NCBI GenBank assembly: GCA_964463425.1
Contig: CAYXBV010000008.1
Span: 1 to 24,237 of the forward strand
Length of the DNA stretch: 24,237 bases
From: JAHJHG01 sp964463425
GTDB lineage: Bacteria; Patescibacteriota; Microgenomatia; UBA8517
Reading direction: 5' to 3'
The position numbers and the translations under genes were made by a program. Under the pieces are notes generated by a model. It saw only the letters and a program-made list of their open reading frames with translations. It had not been told where the DNA came from and made no database searches. Positions within the stretch are counted from its first letter, which is position 1. Every line of letters starts with the position of its first letter. Positions 1 to 7,263 of this stretch are shown piece by piece.

Positions 1-806
1 TCTTCAGCTATTACTGCAAAAATTGAGTCCGTGGCTGCTTCTGGCAAGAAAAGGAATTTTTGTCTTGATTGACCCAAACCTACTCCAAATATTCCCCCTG
101 AACCTAATCCCAATAATATCTGTCTAATATGATATGACTTTCCTAATGGATCTTTAGATTGTTGCAAAAAAGTCATCAATCTATCTCGTCGGTAACTTGA
201 CGTAATAATTAGCAAAAAGCTTGAAAGGGCTCCGACAACCAATGCTCCTGCAAAGTGAAACAGATTAACACCGGCTATAAAAATTTGAGTCATTCCTATT
301 GAGGCAATTACCAGCGTGGTTCCTAAGTCGGGTTGTAACATGATTAACCCTGCCACAATAACTATTGGCAAGAAATATGATAACGATCCTTTTTCGCATG
401 CCGCAATTTTAGCAATATAGATCGCTAAAGCCAGCTTTACAAATTCTGACGGTTGAAAAGAATTTGAACCTACAACGATCCATCTCCTTGCCCCCATAAC
501 CTTAACTCCGATCCCCGGTATAAGTACTAAAATCAAAAGCAAAATGCTACTAAAAAACAGTGGTGTTGCTATCTTTTCCCAAAAAGAATATTTAATTTTT
601 GCTGTTATTAATAAGGCACCTAACCCGATTAGTGCCCAAACGGACTGCTGCTTAACGTAATAAAACCTGTCAGAAAAATTACTTAAAGCTGCTGGTGATG
701 AAGCATCTGCAACAACTATTAATCCCAATATTGTTAGTACAATAGTGAGAATAAAAAGATTCTTATCCGCTGTCTTAGTTTGTTTTTTTAGTTTCAGTTT
801 TTGCAC
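1..806 (-). CDS. ftsW: FtsW/RodA-family SEDS glycosyltransferase, likely FtsW (3' end cut by window edge)
   Basis: SEDS-family polytopic membrane protein. FtsW polymerises lipid II into septal peptidoglycan together with its cognate PBP, here probably the ftsI product of this cluster. I translated 268 codons from a GTG at 804-806, which follows an in-frame stop shared with mraY, so no earlier start is possible. Visible family motifs are GVKVMGARRWI, a QPSEFVKLALA segment, LQPDLGTTLVI, YRRDRLMTF and KFLFLPEAATDSIFAVIAE, separated by hydrophobic helices. The C-terminal part lies outside the window. Its start is 12 nt after the mraY stop, so the two are co-transcribed. No clear Shine-Dalgarno sequence is seen. 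FtsW is preferred over RodA because of the dcw context. Confidence 0.93.
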   Translation of the reverse strand, partial: MQKLKLKKQTKTADKNLFILTIVLTILGLIVVADASSPAALSNFSDRFYYVKQQSVWALIGLGALLITAKIKYSFWEKIATPLFFSSILLLILVLIPGIGVKVMGARRWIVVGSNSFQPSEFVKLALAIYIAKIAACEKGSLSYFLPIVIVAGLIMLQPDLGTTLVIASIGMTQIFIAGVNLFHFAGALVVGALSSFLLIITSSYRRDRLMTFLQQSKDPLGKSYHIRQILLGLGSGGIFGVGLGQSRQKFLFLPEAATDSIFAVIAE

Positions 807-818
807 GAGAAGAAGTAT

Positions 819-1874
819 TTATATCGTTGCCAACCATAAACCAAAAATAGCAAGCATTATTCCAGCAAGCCATGCCCTCATTACTATTTTGGGCTCCTCC
901 CACCCTTGCGCTAGAAAAGTGTGATGAATTGGAGCAAGAGGGAATATGGGCTTTTTGAGAAATTTCCAACCCAATATTTGAATAGCAGAAGATGAAACTT
1001 CAATTAAAAATATTGCCCCAATTACTAAGAGAGGGAAAATGCTACCTGTTATAAGACCGATTAGGGCGATCATCGCTCCGAAAGATAGTGCCCCAGAATC
1101 TCCAAGAAAAATTCTTGCCGGCCATACATTGAAGTACAGAAAAGCCATTAATGATCCTAGCCACATGGTGATAAACAAAGACAGAGGAACATCTAAGCTT
1201 GTCGCAGCAATTGCCCCAAAGGCTATAAGAAATATCATTAGTAATCCACTGGCCAAACCGTCAAGGCCATCTGTAATATTGTATGCATTAGTAAAAGTAA
1301 CAATTAATGTAGCCGCAAACGGAACATACCAGAAACCAAGATCGAGTGTTTTATTAAAAATAGGAATATGGAGAATATGAATACCTAGATTATTATAAAG
1401 ATAATACCCAACAAAAATAGCTAACAGCCACTGGGCTATAAACTTTTGTTTGCGAGTTAAGCCAAACCACATACCTAGTCTTCCCTTTTTAGGCTTTCCA
1501 AACATTTTTACAACATCGTCTGTTAAACCAAGTAGACCAAAGGAGAGAAAAGTAAAAAAGACGACAAACAGTTCATCACCCAAACAAAAGGAGCTTTGTA
1601 TATAAACGCCCATGTAGGTTATCAAGGGGAGCAAAATTGCAAAAAGAGCCGTGACTACGGCAATTATTAATATTCCTCCTCCGACCGGCGTGCCCGCTTT
1701 TCCATCATGAAGTCGATCAAAAAGAGATTTTTTTCCATTCCCAAGCGCTTGCTTTCTCCTAGTTAGTTTAAGCTTATAAAGAAGATTAATAAAAGGAACA
1801 ACCAAAACGCTGGTGATAAGAAAAGAGAAGATTATAAGTCCTAAAGCTAAGGGCAAAATACTTGATGTACTCAT
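819..1874 (-). CDS. mraY: phospho-N-acetylmuramoyl-pentapeptide transferase (MraY)
   Basis: Integral membrane enzyme that transfers phospho-MurNAc-pentapeptide from UDP to undecaprenyl phosphate, giving lipid I. Using the ATG at 1872-1874 the protein has 351 aa, close to the usual ~360. Seen in order: a DRLHDGKAGTPVGGG loop (~53-67), the Asp pair D119-D120, NAYNITDGLDGLASG (~196-210), FLGDSG with D259, and PIHHTF (~315-320). The last is normally a three-His motif; the third His is Thr here. An in-frame ATG at 1914-1916 would add 14 residues, but the internal ATG gives a more typical MraY N-terminus. AGGAAGGG lies rather far upstream (~14 nt), so the start is not certain. It sits after ddl and before ftsW, and a possible promoter of its own precedes it. 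Confidence 0.95.
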   Translation of the reverse strand: MSTSSILPLALGLIIFSFLITSVLVVPFINLLYKLKLTRRKQALGNGKKSLFDRLHDGKAGTPVGGGILIIAVVTALFAILLPLITYMGVYIQSSFCLGDELFVVFFTFLSFGLLGLTDDVVKMFGKPKKGRLGMWFGLTRKQKFIAQWLLAIFVGYYLYNNLGIHILHIPIFNKTLDLGFWYVPFAATLIVTFTNAYNITDGLDGLASGLLMIFLIAFGAIAATSLDVPLSLFITMWLGSLMAFLYFNVWPARIFLGDSGALSFGAMIALIGLITGSIFPLLVIGAIFLIEVSSSAIQILGWKFLKKPIFPLAPIHHTFLAQGWEEPKIVMRAWLAGIMLAIFGLWLATI

Positions 1875-1896
1875 AATAAGGGACAAACCCTTCCTG

Positions 1897-1925
1897 ATTA
1901 TAAAACACAGGCTCAACTAGAACAA
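1897..1925 (-). promoter_or_regulatory. possible promoter upstream of mraY
   Basis: On the minus strand a perfect TATAAT (1902-1897) lies 17 nt downstream of TTGTTC (1925-1920, three of six matches to TTGACA). Both sit in the short spacer between the ddl stop and the mraY start. Predicted transcription would begin near 1890, about 15 nt before the ATG at 1874. It would allow mraY-ftsW to be transcribed apart from murF-ddl. This is an inference from motif matches only. Confidence 0.4.
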
Positions 1926-1944
1926 GTCGTGAAAACTAAAATGT

Positions 1945-2982
1945 TCACTCAGTTGCGTATTCGATAATTTTGTCAACAAGCTTTGGGTACGAAAGACCAT
2001 TCACCAACGCCGCCTTGGGTAAAAGCGACATTGGGGTCAAACCGGGTATAGTATTCACTTCTAAAACCACAGGTTGGCCATTATTTCTTATAATAAAATC
2101 AACTCGAGAAAAGCCCCTACACCCTATTGCACTATAGACATCAACTGCCATTTGTTGAATTTTTCTTTCCATTTTTTTTGAAATTCTCGCAGGAACAATC
2201 TCTTCTGCGCCACTTTCTGTGTATTTAGAATCATAGTCAAAGAACTCTCCCTTCTTTGGAATAATCTCTATTAAAGGTAGAGGGCTAGGATGCTTATTGC
2301 CTAAAACACCACAGGTTATTTCTTTCCCTTCTATATACTCGTCCACTAGAGCTATGTCGCTGTATTGATAAGCCAAATTAAGAGCTTTACTCAAGTCCTT
2401 TTTTGCTTTTACTATAGAACTTCCCACAGACGAACCTTGGTTATGAGGTTTTACAAAAAATGGAGGACTTCCAAGTACTCTAAAAACTTTTGACTTAAGC
2501 TCTCCTTTCTCTACTGCCACATATTTAGGAATTGGAATCTTTTCACCCAACATAACCTTCCTAAACATAACTTTGTCCATCGCTAAAGCACTAGCCAAAA
2601 CACCTGGCCCAGTATAAGCAATACTAGCCAGTTCAAGCATGCCCTGAACTGTACCATCCTCACCATAAGGCCCATGCATGGCAATAAAAACTACATCTGG
2701 TTTTTCAGTCATTTGATTTATGCTTTGAATCTCTCCCCTAGAAGTTGTCACTAGTTCTTTATTGGTGCCTCTCAATATTAAGGGATCCGGTAATGAAAGA
2801 AGTTTTTTTGTAGTAATTTGTTGCCACTTCTTACCATTTCGAGAAATTGCCACCGGCAAAACTTTATACTTTGACTTACTGAGGTACCTGACGACTTCTT
2901 TTCCTGTAGTTAACGAAATTTCATGCTCTGGCGTTTTCCCACCCATTAATACGGCAACTGTAATTTTTTTCAACTTTTTCAT
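1945..2982 (-). CDS. ddl: D-alanine--D-alanine ligase (Ddl)
   Basis: Cytoplasmic ATP-grasp enzyme that makes the D-Ala-D-Ala dipeptide, which MurF then adds to the peptidoglycan precursor. At 345 aa it is full length. The N-terminal GGKTPEHEISLTTG signature is at ~14-27, HGPYGEDGTVQG at ~103-114, the ATP-grasp FFVKPHNQGSSVGSS at ~175-189, VDEYIEGKEIT at ~213-223 and the metal/substrate loop LEVNTIPGLTPMSLLPKA at ~307-324. Y254, in FFDYDSKY, aligns with the Tyr (E. coli DdlB Y216) that is Phe in D-lactate-type ligases, so a D-Ala-D-Ala product is predicted. The start ATG overlaps the murF stop by 4 nt (ATGA), which implies translational coupling with the enzyme that uses its product. Confidence 0.97.
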   Translation of the reverse strand: MKKLKKITVAVLMGGKTPEHEISLTTGKEVVRYLSKSKYKVLPVAISRNGKKWQQITTKKLLSLPDPLILRGTNKELVTTSRGEIQSINQMTEKPDVVFIAMHGPYGEDGTVQGMLELASIAYTGPGVLASALAMDKVMFRKVMLGEKIPIPKYVAVEKGELKSKVFRVLGSPPFFVKPHNQGSSVGSSIVKAKKDLSKALNLAYQYSDIALVDEYIEGKEITCGVLGNKHPSPLPLIEIIPKKGEFFDYDSKYTESGAEEIVPARISKKMERKIQQMAVDVYSAIGCRGFSRVDFIIRNNGQPVVLEVNTIPGLTPMSLLPKAALVNGLSYPKLVDKIIEYATE

Positions 2983-4244
2983 TTCTTTATTAATTCCTCA
3001 ACCACTTCTTCCATAGCAAGCGATCTCGAACCCTTAACTAATATTATGTCCTTTGTCCGAATTATTGACCTTACTTTTATTAAAAGTTCCTTTTTGTCTT
3101 TTGCGATGAAGGTGTTGTTTTTCTTTATTCCTCTCTTTATAGCCTCGTCAATTGTAAAGCGCGTCGCTGAACCTAAAGTAATAATATAGCCAATACCTTT
3201 TTCTACTGCAAATTTACCAACTTTTCTGTGCCCCCTTTCCTCATAACGACCCAGTTCTTTCATCTCACCAAAAACCAATATCTTCCTCCTATTTTTACCA
3301 ATATTCGACACTAAGCGTATTGCCTCTATTACTGCAATCGGATTTGCATTATACGAATCATCGATTAATATTGTTCCTTCTTTTAATCTCAAGAGGTTCA
3401 TCCGATGAGGCAGTGGTTTTACTTTTTCCAACCCTTTCTTAATTAGTTTAATATCTATGCCATTAATATGTCCCACGGTCGCGGCCGCAAGAGCCAGTGA
3501 AACAAAATGCTGTCCTAAAAGGGAAAGATATATATCCTGCTTTTTGTCTTCAATTTCTAAAGTAAATTTTGTTTTGAAGTCTTTTGTAAAACCAACATCT
3601 TTTCCTTTTATCTCTGCCCCGTGATTTAGACCGTACCATTTAATTTTAGCTTTCGTTGATCTCTTCAATTTCCTTACTTGAGGATTGTCTGTGCTTAGAA
3701 TTGCAAACCCTTTTTTTGACAAAGATTCAACAAGTTTGCCTTTTTCTTTAATAACATCCTTCAAGCTGCCGAGAAATTCTGTATGCGTCCAATAAATGGG
3801 GGTCACTACTCCTATACTAGGCTGCGCTAGCCAAAGGTAAAAATCCATTTCACTAAGAAATTCTATTCCCATTTCTAAGATGAGGTATCTTGTCTTTGGG
3901 CGACATTTGAGAATTGCTGTAGGAATGCTATAAACAGGATCAATATTTTTATACGAAGATCTTGTCTCTCCTACCTGACTCAGAACAGAAGCTATCATAT
4001 CTTTCGTTGTAGTTTTGCCAGCACTTCCAGTTATTCCTATTACAGTTAATCCAAAAGCTTTTTGCAAAAACAACAAGTAATATCTTGCAATCCTCCTTTT
4101 AATTGGATGAAAGAACCATCTTCGTGAATAGGCTTTAATAATTTTACGCAAACTCCTTGGACTTTTTTCTGGAATAATATAAATGTGCTGCCTGGGAAGC
4201 TTGGGAGTTACCCACCACTGAACTATTGAATTAATTTCTGTCAT
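2979..4244 (-). CDS. murF: UDP-MurNAc-tripeptide--D-Ala-D-Ala ligase (MurF), atypical N-terminus
   Basis: Mur ligase that adds D-Ala-D-Ala to UDP-MurNAc-tripeptide in the cytoplasm. The 421-aa protein shows the P-loop GITGSAGKTTTK (70-81), LILEMGIE (~121-128), THTEFLGS (~153-160), DDSYNANP (295-302) and GEMKELG (326-332), which favour MurF over the other Mur ligases. The first ~65 residues do not resemble the usual MurF substrate-binding domain. They are very basic and aromatic (SLRKIIKAYSRRWFFHPIKR, then a short hydrophobic stretch) and might contact the membrane. The P-loop therefore comes about 35 residues earlier than in E. coli MurF. It is first in a murF-ddl unit and is transcribed divergently from the NlpC/P60-like gene. 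Confidence 0.93.
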   Translation of the reverse strand: MTEINSIVQWWVTPKLPRQHIYIIPEKSPRSLRKIIKAYSRRWFFHPIKRRIARYYLLFLQKAFGLTVIGITGSAGKTTTKDMIASVLSQVGETRSSYKNIDPVYSIPTAILKCRPKTRYLILEMGIEFLSEMDFYLWLAQPSIGVVTPIYWTHTEFLGSLKDVIKEKGKLVESLSKKGFAILSTDNPQVRKLKRSTKAKIKWYGLNHGAEIKGKDVGFTKDFKTKFTLEIEDKKQDIYLSLLGQHFVSLALAAATVGHINGIDIKLIKKGLEKVKPLPHRMNLLRLKEGTILIDDSYNANPIAVIEAIRLVSNIGKNRRKILVFGEMKELGRYEERGHRKVGKFAVEKGIGYIITLGSATRFTIDEAIKRGIKKNNTFIAKDKKELLIKVRSIIRTKDIILVKGSRSLAMEEVVEELIKK

Positions 4245-4252
4245 ATTTGTTA

Positions 4253-4258
4253 ATTATC
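4253..4258 (-). promoter_or_regulatory. predicted -10 box of murF
   Basis: GATAAT on the minus strand (five of six matches to TATAAT) ends 8 nt before the murF ATG at 4244-4242. No good -35 is present at 16-18 nt. A transcript would start at or within a nucleotide or two of the ATG, making a leaderless or nearly leaderless mRNA. The 50-nt murF/NlpC intergenic space leaves no room for a longer leader. Confidence 0.4.
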
Positions 4259-4278
4259 GTAAATAAAACTAGGTCAAA

Positions 4279-4287
4279 TGCTATAAT
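4279..4287 (+). promoter_or_regulatory. extended -10 promoter of the NlpC/P60-like gene
   Basis: TGCTATAAT is an exact extended -10 element (TGn plus perfect TATAAT at 4282-4287). Seven nucleotides separate it from the ATG at 4295, so transcription should start at or next to the start codon. There is no clear -35, which extended -10 promoters often do without. This spacing is what decided the choice of start codon for the downstream gene. Confidence 0.65.
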
Positions 4288-4294
4288 ATCAAAA

Positions 4295-5038
4295 ATGAAG
4301 CTCTCTTTGCCACCGAAAACCTATAATTTGGTACAGCGATATGCCAATCTTAAAATTGGTCCACACAAAGTAGCTTGTCCTTATTATCAAAACATAAAGG
4401 GTCATAAAAACAAAGCGGTTTATTTGGGAAAAGGACTTCCTAATGAAATAGAACATGAAATCGAGCATCTTTTTCGCAAAAACGGCAAAGACTTAAATAT
4501 ATATGAACCAGCAAGTATAAGGCTTTATATGGCAAATGCTAGTCTAGGAATAGACTGTTCTGGTTTTGTAACAAGAATCATTCAGTCATTATTAAATGAA
4601 AAGCATGTTGGAACTCTAACTGAAAATCTTAAGCCAAAAAAATCTAGTCCTTTGAGCCTTCTTCGACATATATTAAGGCCTCATACGAATCTTTCAGCAG
4701 ATACGCTTACAAACCTAACTAATTGCATAAAAGTGGAGAACATAAATGACATCCTCCCTGGTGACCTATTAAGACTTGGGCAAAATCATCTGGCAATAGT
4801 AACCAATGTTGAAAAATCTAGGACGAAAATTAAAAAGATCACGTATTATCATAGCACCAGTGATTATTTAGAAAAGCATGGTGTTAAAAAAGGCTCAATA
4901 TTAATCACGGACCCAAACAAATCACTAGAAAAAGAAAAATGGGATGAAAATCACCAAGGAAGAAACTGGATGCTAGAAGATTACATTAATGCGGAAAAGA
5001 ACAACCGAGGATTTCGAAGACTGAAAGTATTATCCTGA
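4295..5038 (+). CDS. NlpC/P60-like cysteine hydrolase, cytoplasmic, lies between murE and murF
   Basis: 247-aa protein with an NlpC/P60-type (papain-fold) active site: GIDCSGFV with Cys88, LPGDLLRLGQNHLAIV with His165, and a following YYHS with His186 as possible third residue. The N-terminal part has a VACPYYQN segment (~27-33) and a GKGLPNEIEHEIEHLF helix (~46-60) that I do not assign to a named domain. There is no signal peptide, so unlike most cell-wall NlpC/P60 endopeptidases it should stay in the cytoplasm. A role on wall precursors or recycled peptides is only inferred from the neighbours murF and murE. The ATG at 4295 is chosen over an upstream in-frame ATG at 4247 because a TATAAT box lies 7 nt before it. 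Its 3' end overlaps the convergent C39-like gene by 9 nt. Confidence 0.75.
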   Translation: MKLSLPPKTYNLVQRYANLKIGPHKVACPYYQNIKGHKNKAVYLGKGLPNEIEHEIEHLFRKNGKDLNIYEPASIRLYMANASLGIDCSGFVTRIIQSLLNEKHVGTLTENLKPKKSSPLSLLRHILRPHTNLSADTLTNLTNCIKVENINDILPGDLLRLGQNHLAIVTNVEKSRTKIKKITYYHSTSDYLEKHGVKKGSILITDPNKSLEKEKWDENHQGRNWMLEDYINAEKNNRGFRRLKVLS

Positions 5039-5974
5039 AAAGACTGAGTGCTTCATGTCTTTTTTAACAGTAGTTATAATTTCTTCTGGTACACACACTT
5101 TAGCAGCTTTATTTTTCCACGATGAAAAAATATTTCTATTTTTAGCAAAAAGTATTCCTCGCGAAGAGCCGCCTGTTGAATAATTAAGATATTTGTCTAT
5201 TTCTTTTATTGGTAATTTTAAAATAATGCTTTCTTCCGACATTTGAGGAAGCCTAAAAGAATCAATTATAATTGCAAAATCATCTTCTGTAATATCTAAT
5301 ACTGAAACAACGTGTCTTCCTTCCTCAAATTTTCTGGATTCCAAACCATTTGGTCCTTCTATTAGTATTTTCCATTCAGTATCTGTCTTTTCAATCAATC
5401 CATTATTGTTTCTCAACGTGTGATCTATAACAAATTTATTGTCTAACGATACCGCCACCGCACCCCCTCGATTCAATATGGGTTTAAATGTAGATATTGA
5501 ATCAAATCCTACTACGGGCAACGCTGGTACTCCTAATCCTTCAGAGAATGCCACTATCGCTTGGTGATAAACATCGCCCTCAGGTGTTGCGAATAACCAA
5601 CCTTTCTCAATCCTGTCGGAATCTATGTCTGAAAAATCCTTCCTGCCATGAAAAGGTAGAAGAATTCTGTAAATATCACCCACTTTAATTTCACCTTTAT
5701 CGTCTCCAATAAGTCTGTTTTTAACCACCCAATTAATACAAGATGCACTTGCACTAGGAAGGCACAAACCTCTTCTAAGTCTAAAAATATCTGTTTCTTT
5801 TATCGCTCCCAAGCTTGGATCTAACCCTGTTGAAGTATCTATGTCTTTTATTACTTTTAATGTATAGTCTGCCGCCTTAATTTGATCCAGTACTGCGAAT
5901 TTATAATTATTAACATTAATTTTTTCAGGTAAAACCATCTCTTTGTTCAATTTAATGTTGTCTACTTTTTCCAT
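5030..5974 (-). CDS. predicted C39-like (papain-fold) cysteine peptidase, cytoplasmic
   Basis: 314-aa protein that I assign tentatively to the peptidase C39-like group. A GLCLPSASASCINWV segment (Cys71) resembles the CGPASLAM helix of C39 enzymes. EGRHVVSVLDI (His221) and AIIIDSFRL (Asp238) follow at the spacing expected for a Cys-His-Asp triad, the His and Asp each on a predicted strand. The usual upstream oxyanion Gln is not evident. There is no signal peptide or membrane segment, and no attached ABC transporter as in bacteriocin-processing C39 proteins. It follows murE on the same strand but has its own promoter inside the murE stop region, and it converges on the NlpC/P60-like gene with a 9-nt overlap. 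Substrate unknown. Confidence 0.65.
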   Translation of the reverse strand: MEKVDNIKLNKEMVLPEKINVNNYKFAVLDQIKAADYTLKVIKDIDTSTGLDPSLGAIKETDIFRLRRGLCLPSASASCINWVVKNRLIGDDKGEIKVGDIYRILLPFHGRKDFSDIDSDRIEKGWLFATPEGDVYHQAIVAFSEGLGVPALPVVGFDSISTFKPILNRGGAVAVSLDNKFVIDHTLRNNNGLIEKTDTEWKILIEGPNGLESRKFEEGRHVVSVLDITEDDFAIIIDSFRLPQMSEESIILKLPIKEIDKYLNYSTGGSSRGILFAKNRNIFSSWKNKAAKVCVPEEIITTVKKDMKHSVFSG

Positions 5975-5981
5975 TTTTTTT

Positions 5982-5990
5982 ATTATAGCA
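5982..5990 (-). promoter_or_regulatory. extended -10 promoter of the C39-like gene, overlapping the murE stop codon
   Basis: On the minus strand TGCTATAAT (5990-5982) is a perfect extended -10. It is followed by seven A residues and then the ATG at 5974-5972. The murE stop TAA (5985-5983) lies inside the TATAAT. A leaderless transcript starting at or next to the ATG is predicted, independent of murE read-through. Confidence 0.65.
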
Positions 5991-7206
5991 AATACTGACT
6001 AGCCACTTTTTGGTCGCTCCAAGATAATTCTTTGTCCCCAAAGGCCATACTTTTCTCATGTCCTTTTCCACAAATAACAACAATGTCTCCATTCTTGGCT
6101 ACTTTTTGTAAAGCATATTCTATAGCCTTACGCCTATCAGGAATCCTTACAAAAACATGCTTTTTATTAAAAGGTTGAAAATCAGACTCAGACTTCAACT
6201 CTTTAGCTCCAGTTTTCTTCGCCCCTCTCACCATTGATTCAATAATCGCATTAACATCTTCATGGCGAGGATCCTCTGCTGTAAAAATAGAAATATTTGC
6301 AATTTCGGCGGATATCTTACCCATTATGGGCCTTTTTAATACATCCCTTTCTCCCCCACATCCAAATATTGATACTAACCTTGATCCTTTCTTTTGTGTT
6401 TTCTTGAGTGATAGTAGTACTCTTTTTAAAGCGTTGGGGGTGTGAGCAAAATCAATAAACACTTTAATTCCTTTGTTGTTTTTTATCTCCTCCATACGCC
6501 CTGGAATGCCAGGAAAATTTTTTATTCCTTTTTTAATTGCAGAATCACTTATACCTAATTCCCTAGTTGCTATTATTGAAGCCGCCACATTATCTCTGTT
6601 GTAACTTTCTGTGAATTTCTTTTCAACCAAACTCTTAATATCTTTTTTCAGCGTCTTGTCATTATAGAAAAGAGTCCTTGTTCGTGTTTTTAGTATTTTT
6701 TTAATATATTTATATGAATCATCCTTTTTATTAAGAATCGCCGTATCAGAATATCTAAATAATTTTGCCTTTGCTTTTACATATTTTGCGTATGTTTTGT
6801 GATAATCCAAATGTTCGTGCGTTATGTTTGTAAGAACAGCAAGAGAAACATTTGCTCCCAATAATCGATGTTGATCTAGACCATGTGACGTTACTTCTAA
6901 AACTAAGTAGTCATACCCTTCATTTGCAATTTCCCTTATTAATTTTTGAAGAACCCATGAATTGGGAGAAGTAACATGTAGTCCCGTATCAATTTTTCTA
7001 CTACCAACATAGGCATTAACTGTACTTACAAGGGCAACCTTTTTACCTGCTGCCAATAAAATGTGATAAATCATAGTTGAGGTTGTAGTTTTCCCATCTG
7101 TACCAGTTACACCAATTACTTTTACTTTTCTTGCTGGATATCGGAAATATAATACAACCAATACTGCTTTCAAAAAATGAAGCTTATTCTTCAAAAAAGG
7201 AATCAT
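5983..7206 (-). CDS. murE: UDP-MurNAc-tripeptide synthetase (MurE), lacking the N-terminal domain
   Basis: Cytoplasmic Mur ligase that adds the third amino acid of the stem peptide. The 407-aa protein shows the P-loop VTGTDGKTTT (33-42), HVTSP (~77-81), LEVTSHGLDQHR (~103-114), TNITHEHLDYH (~126-136), FGCGGERDVLKRPIMG (~281-296), EDPRHED (311-317) and GKGHE (380-384). An xDPR plus GKGHE combination matches meso-diaminopimelate-adding enzymes more than lysine-adding ones, but E311-D312 replaces the usual Asp-Asn. Only ~30 residues precede the P-loop, against ~110 in E. coli, so the uridine-nucleotide-binding domain is absent. A hydrophobic stretch (FLKAVLVVLYF) stands there instead. It is transcribed from its own promoter, away from the 93-aa plus-strand gene. 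Confidence 0.94.
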   Translation of the reverse strand: MIPFLKNKLHFLKAVLVVLYFRYPARKVKVIGVTGTDGKTTTSTMIYHILLAAGKKVALVSTVNAYVGSRKIDTGLHVTSPNSWVLQKLIREIANEGYDYLVLEVTSHGLDQHRLLGANVSLAVLTNITHEHLDYHKTYAKYVKAKAKLFRYSDTAILNKKDDSYKYIKKILKTRTRTLFYNDKTLKKDIKSLVEKKFTESYNRDNVAASIIATRELGISDSAIKKGIKNFPGIPGRMEEIKNNKGIKVFIDFAHTPNALKRVLLSLKKTQKKGSRLVSIFGCGGERDVLKRPIMGKISAEIANISIFTAEDPRHEDVNAIIESMVRGAKKTGAKELKSESDFQPFNKKHVFVRIPDRRKAIEYALQKVAKNGDIVVICGKGHEKSMAFGDKELSWSDQKVASQYLL

Positions 7207-7212
7207 CTCTGT

Positions 7213-7221
7213 ATTTTACCA
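7213..7221 (-). promoter_or_regulatory. extended -10 promoter of murE
   Basis: TGGTAAAAT on the minus strand (7221-7213) is an extended -10 with TAAAAT (five of six). It ends 6 nt before the murE ATG at 7206-7204, again predicting a start at the first codon. No convincing -35 is present. The divergent promoter of the plus-strand gene begins only 5 nt away, at 7226. Confidence 0.5.
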
Positions 7222-7225
7222 GATT

Positions 7226-7254
7226 TTGATAATTTTAAGACTAGCTTGTATAAT
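7226..7254 (+). promoter_or_regulatory. sigma70-type promoter of the 93-aa gene
   Basis: TTGATA (7226-7231, five of six) and a perfect TATAAT (7249-7254) are separated by the optimal 17 nt. The ATG at 7264 is 9 nt past the -10, so the leader would be only about 2-3 nt. This is the best complete -35/-10 pair in the window and supports the small downstream gene being real. Confidence 0.7.
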
Positions 7255-7263
7255 TCACCCATC

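Noticed and set aside
1039..1380. 113-codon plus-strand open frame
   Set aside because: Antisense to mraY, which has all family motifs; no start signals.
4247..4294. Upstream ATG and 16 extra codons for the NlpC/P60-like gene
   Set aside because: The extension would contain the extended -10 box itself; the transcript should start next to the ATG at 4295.
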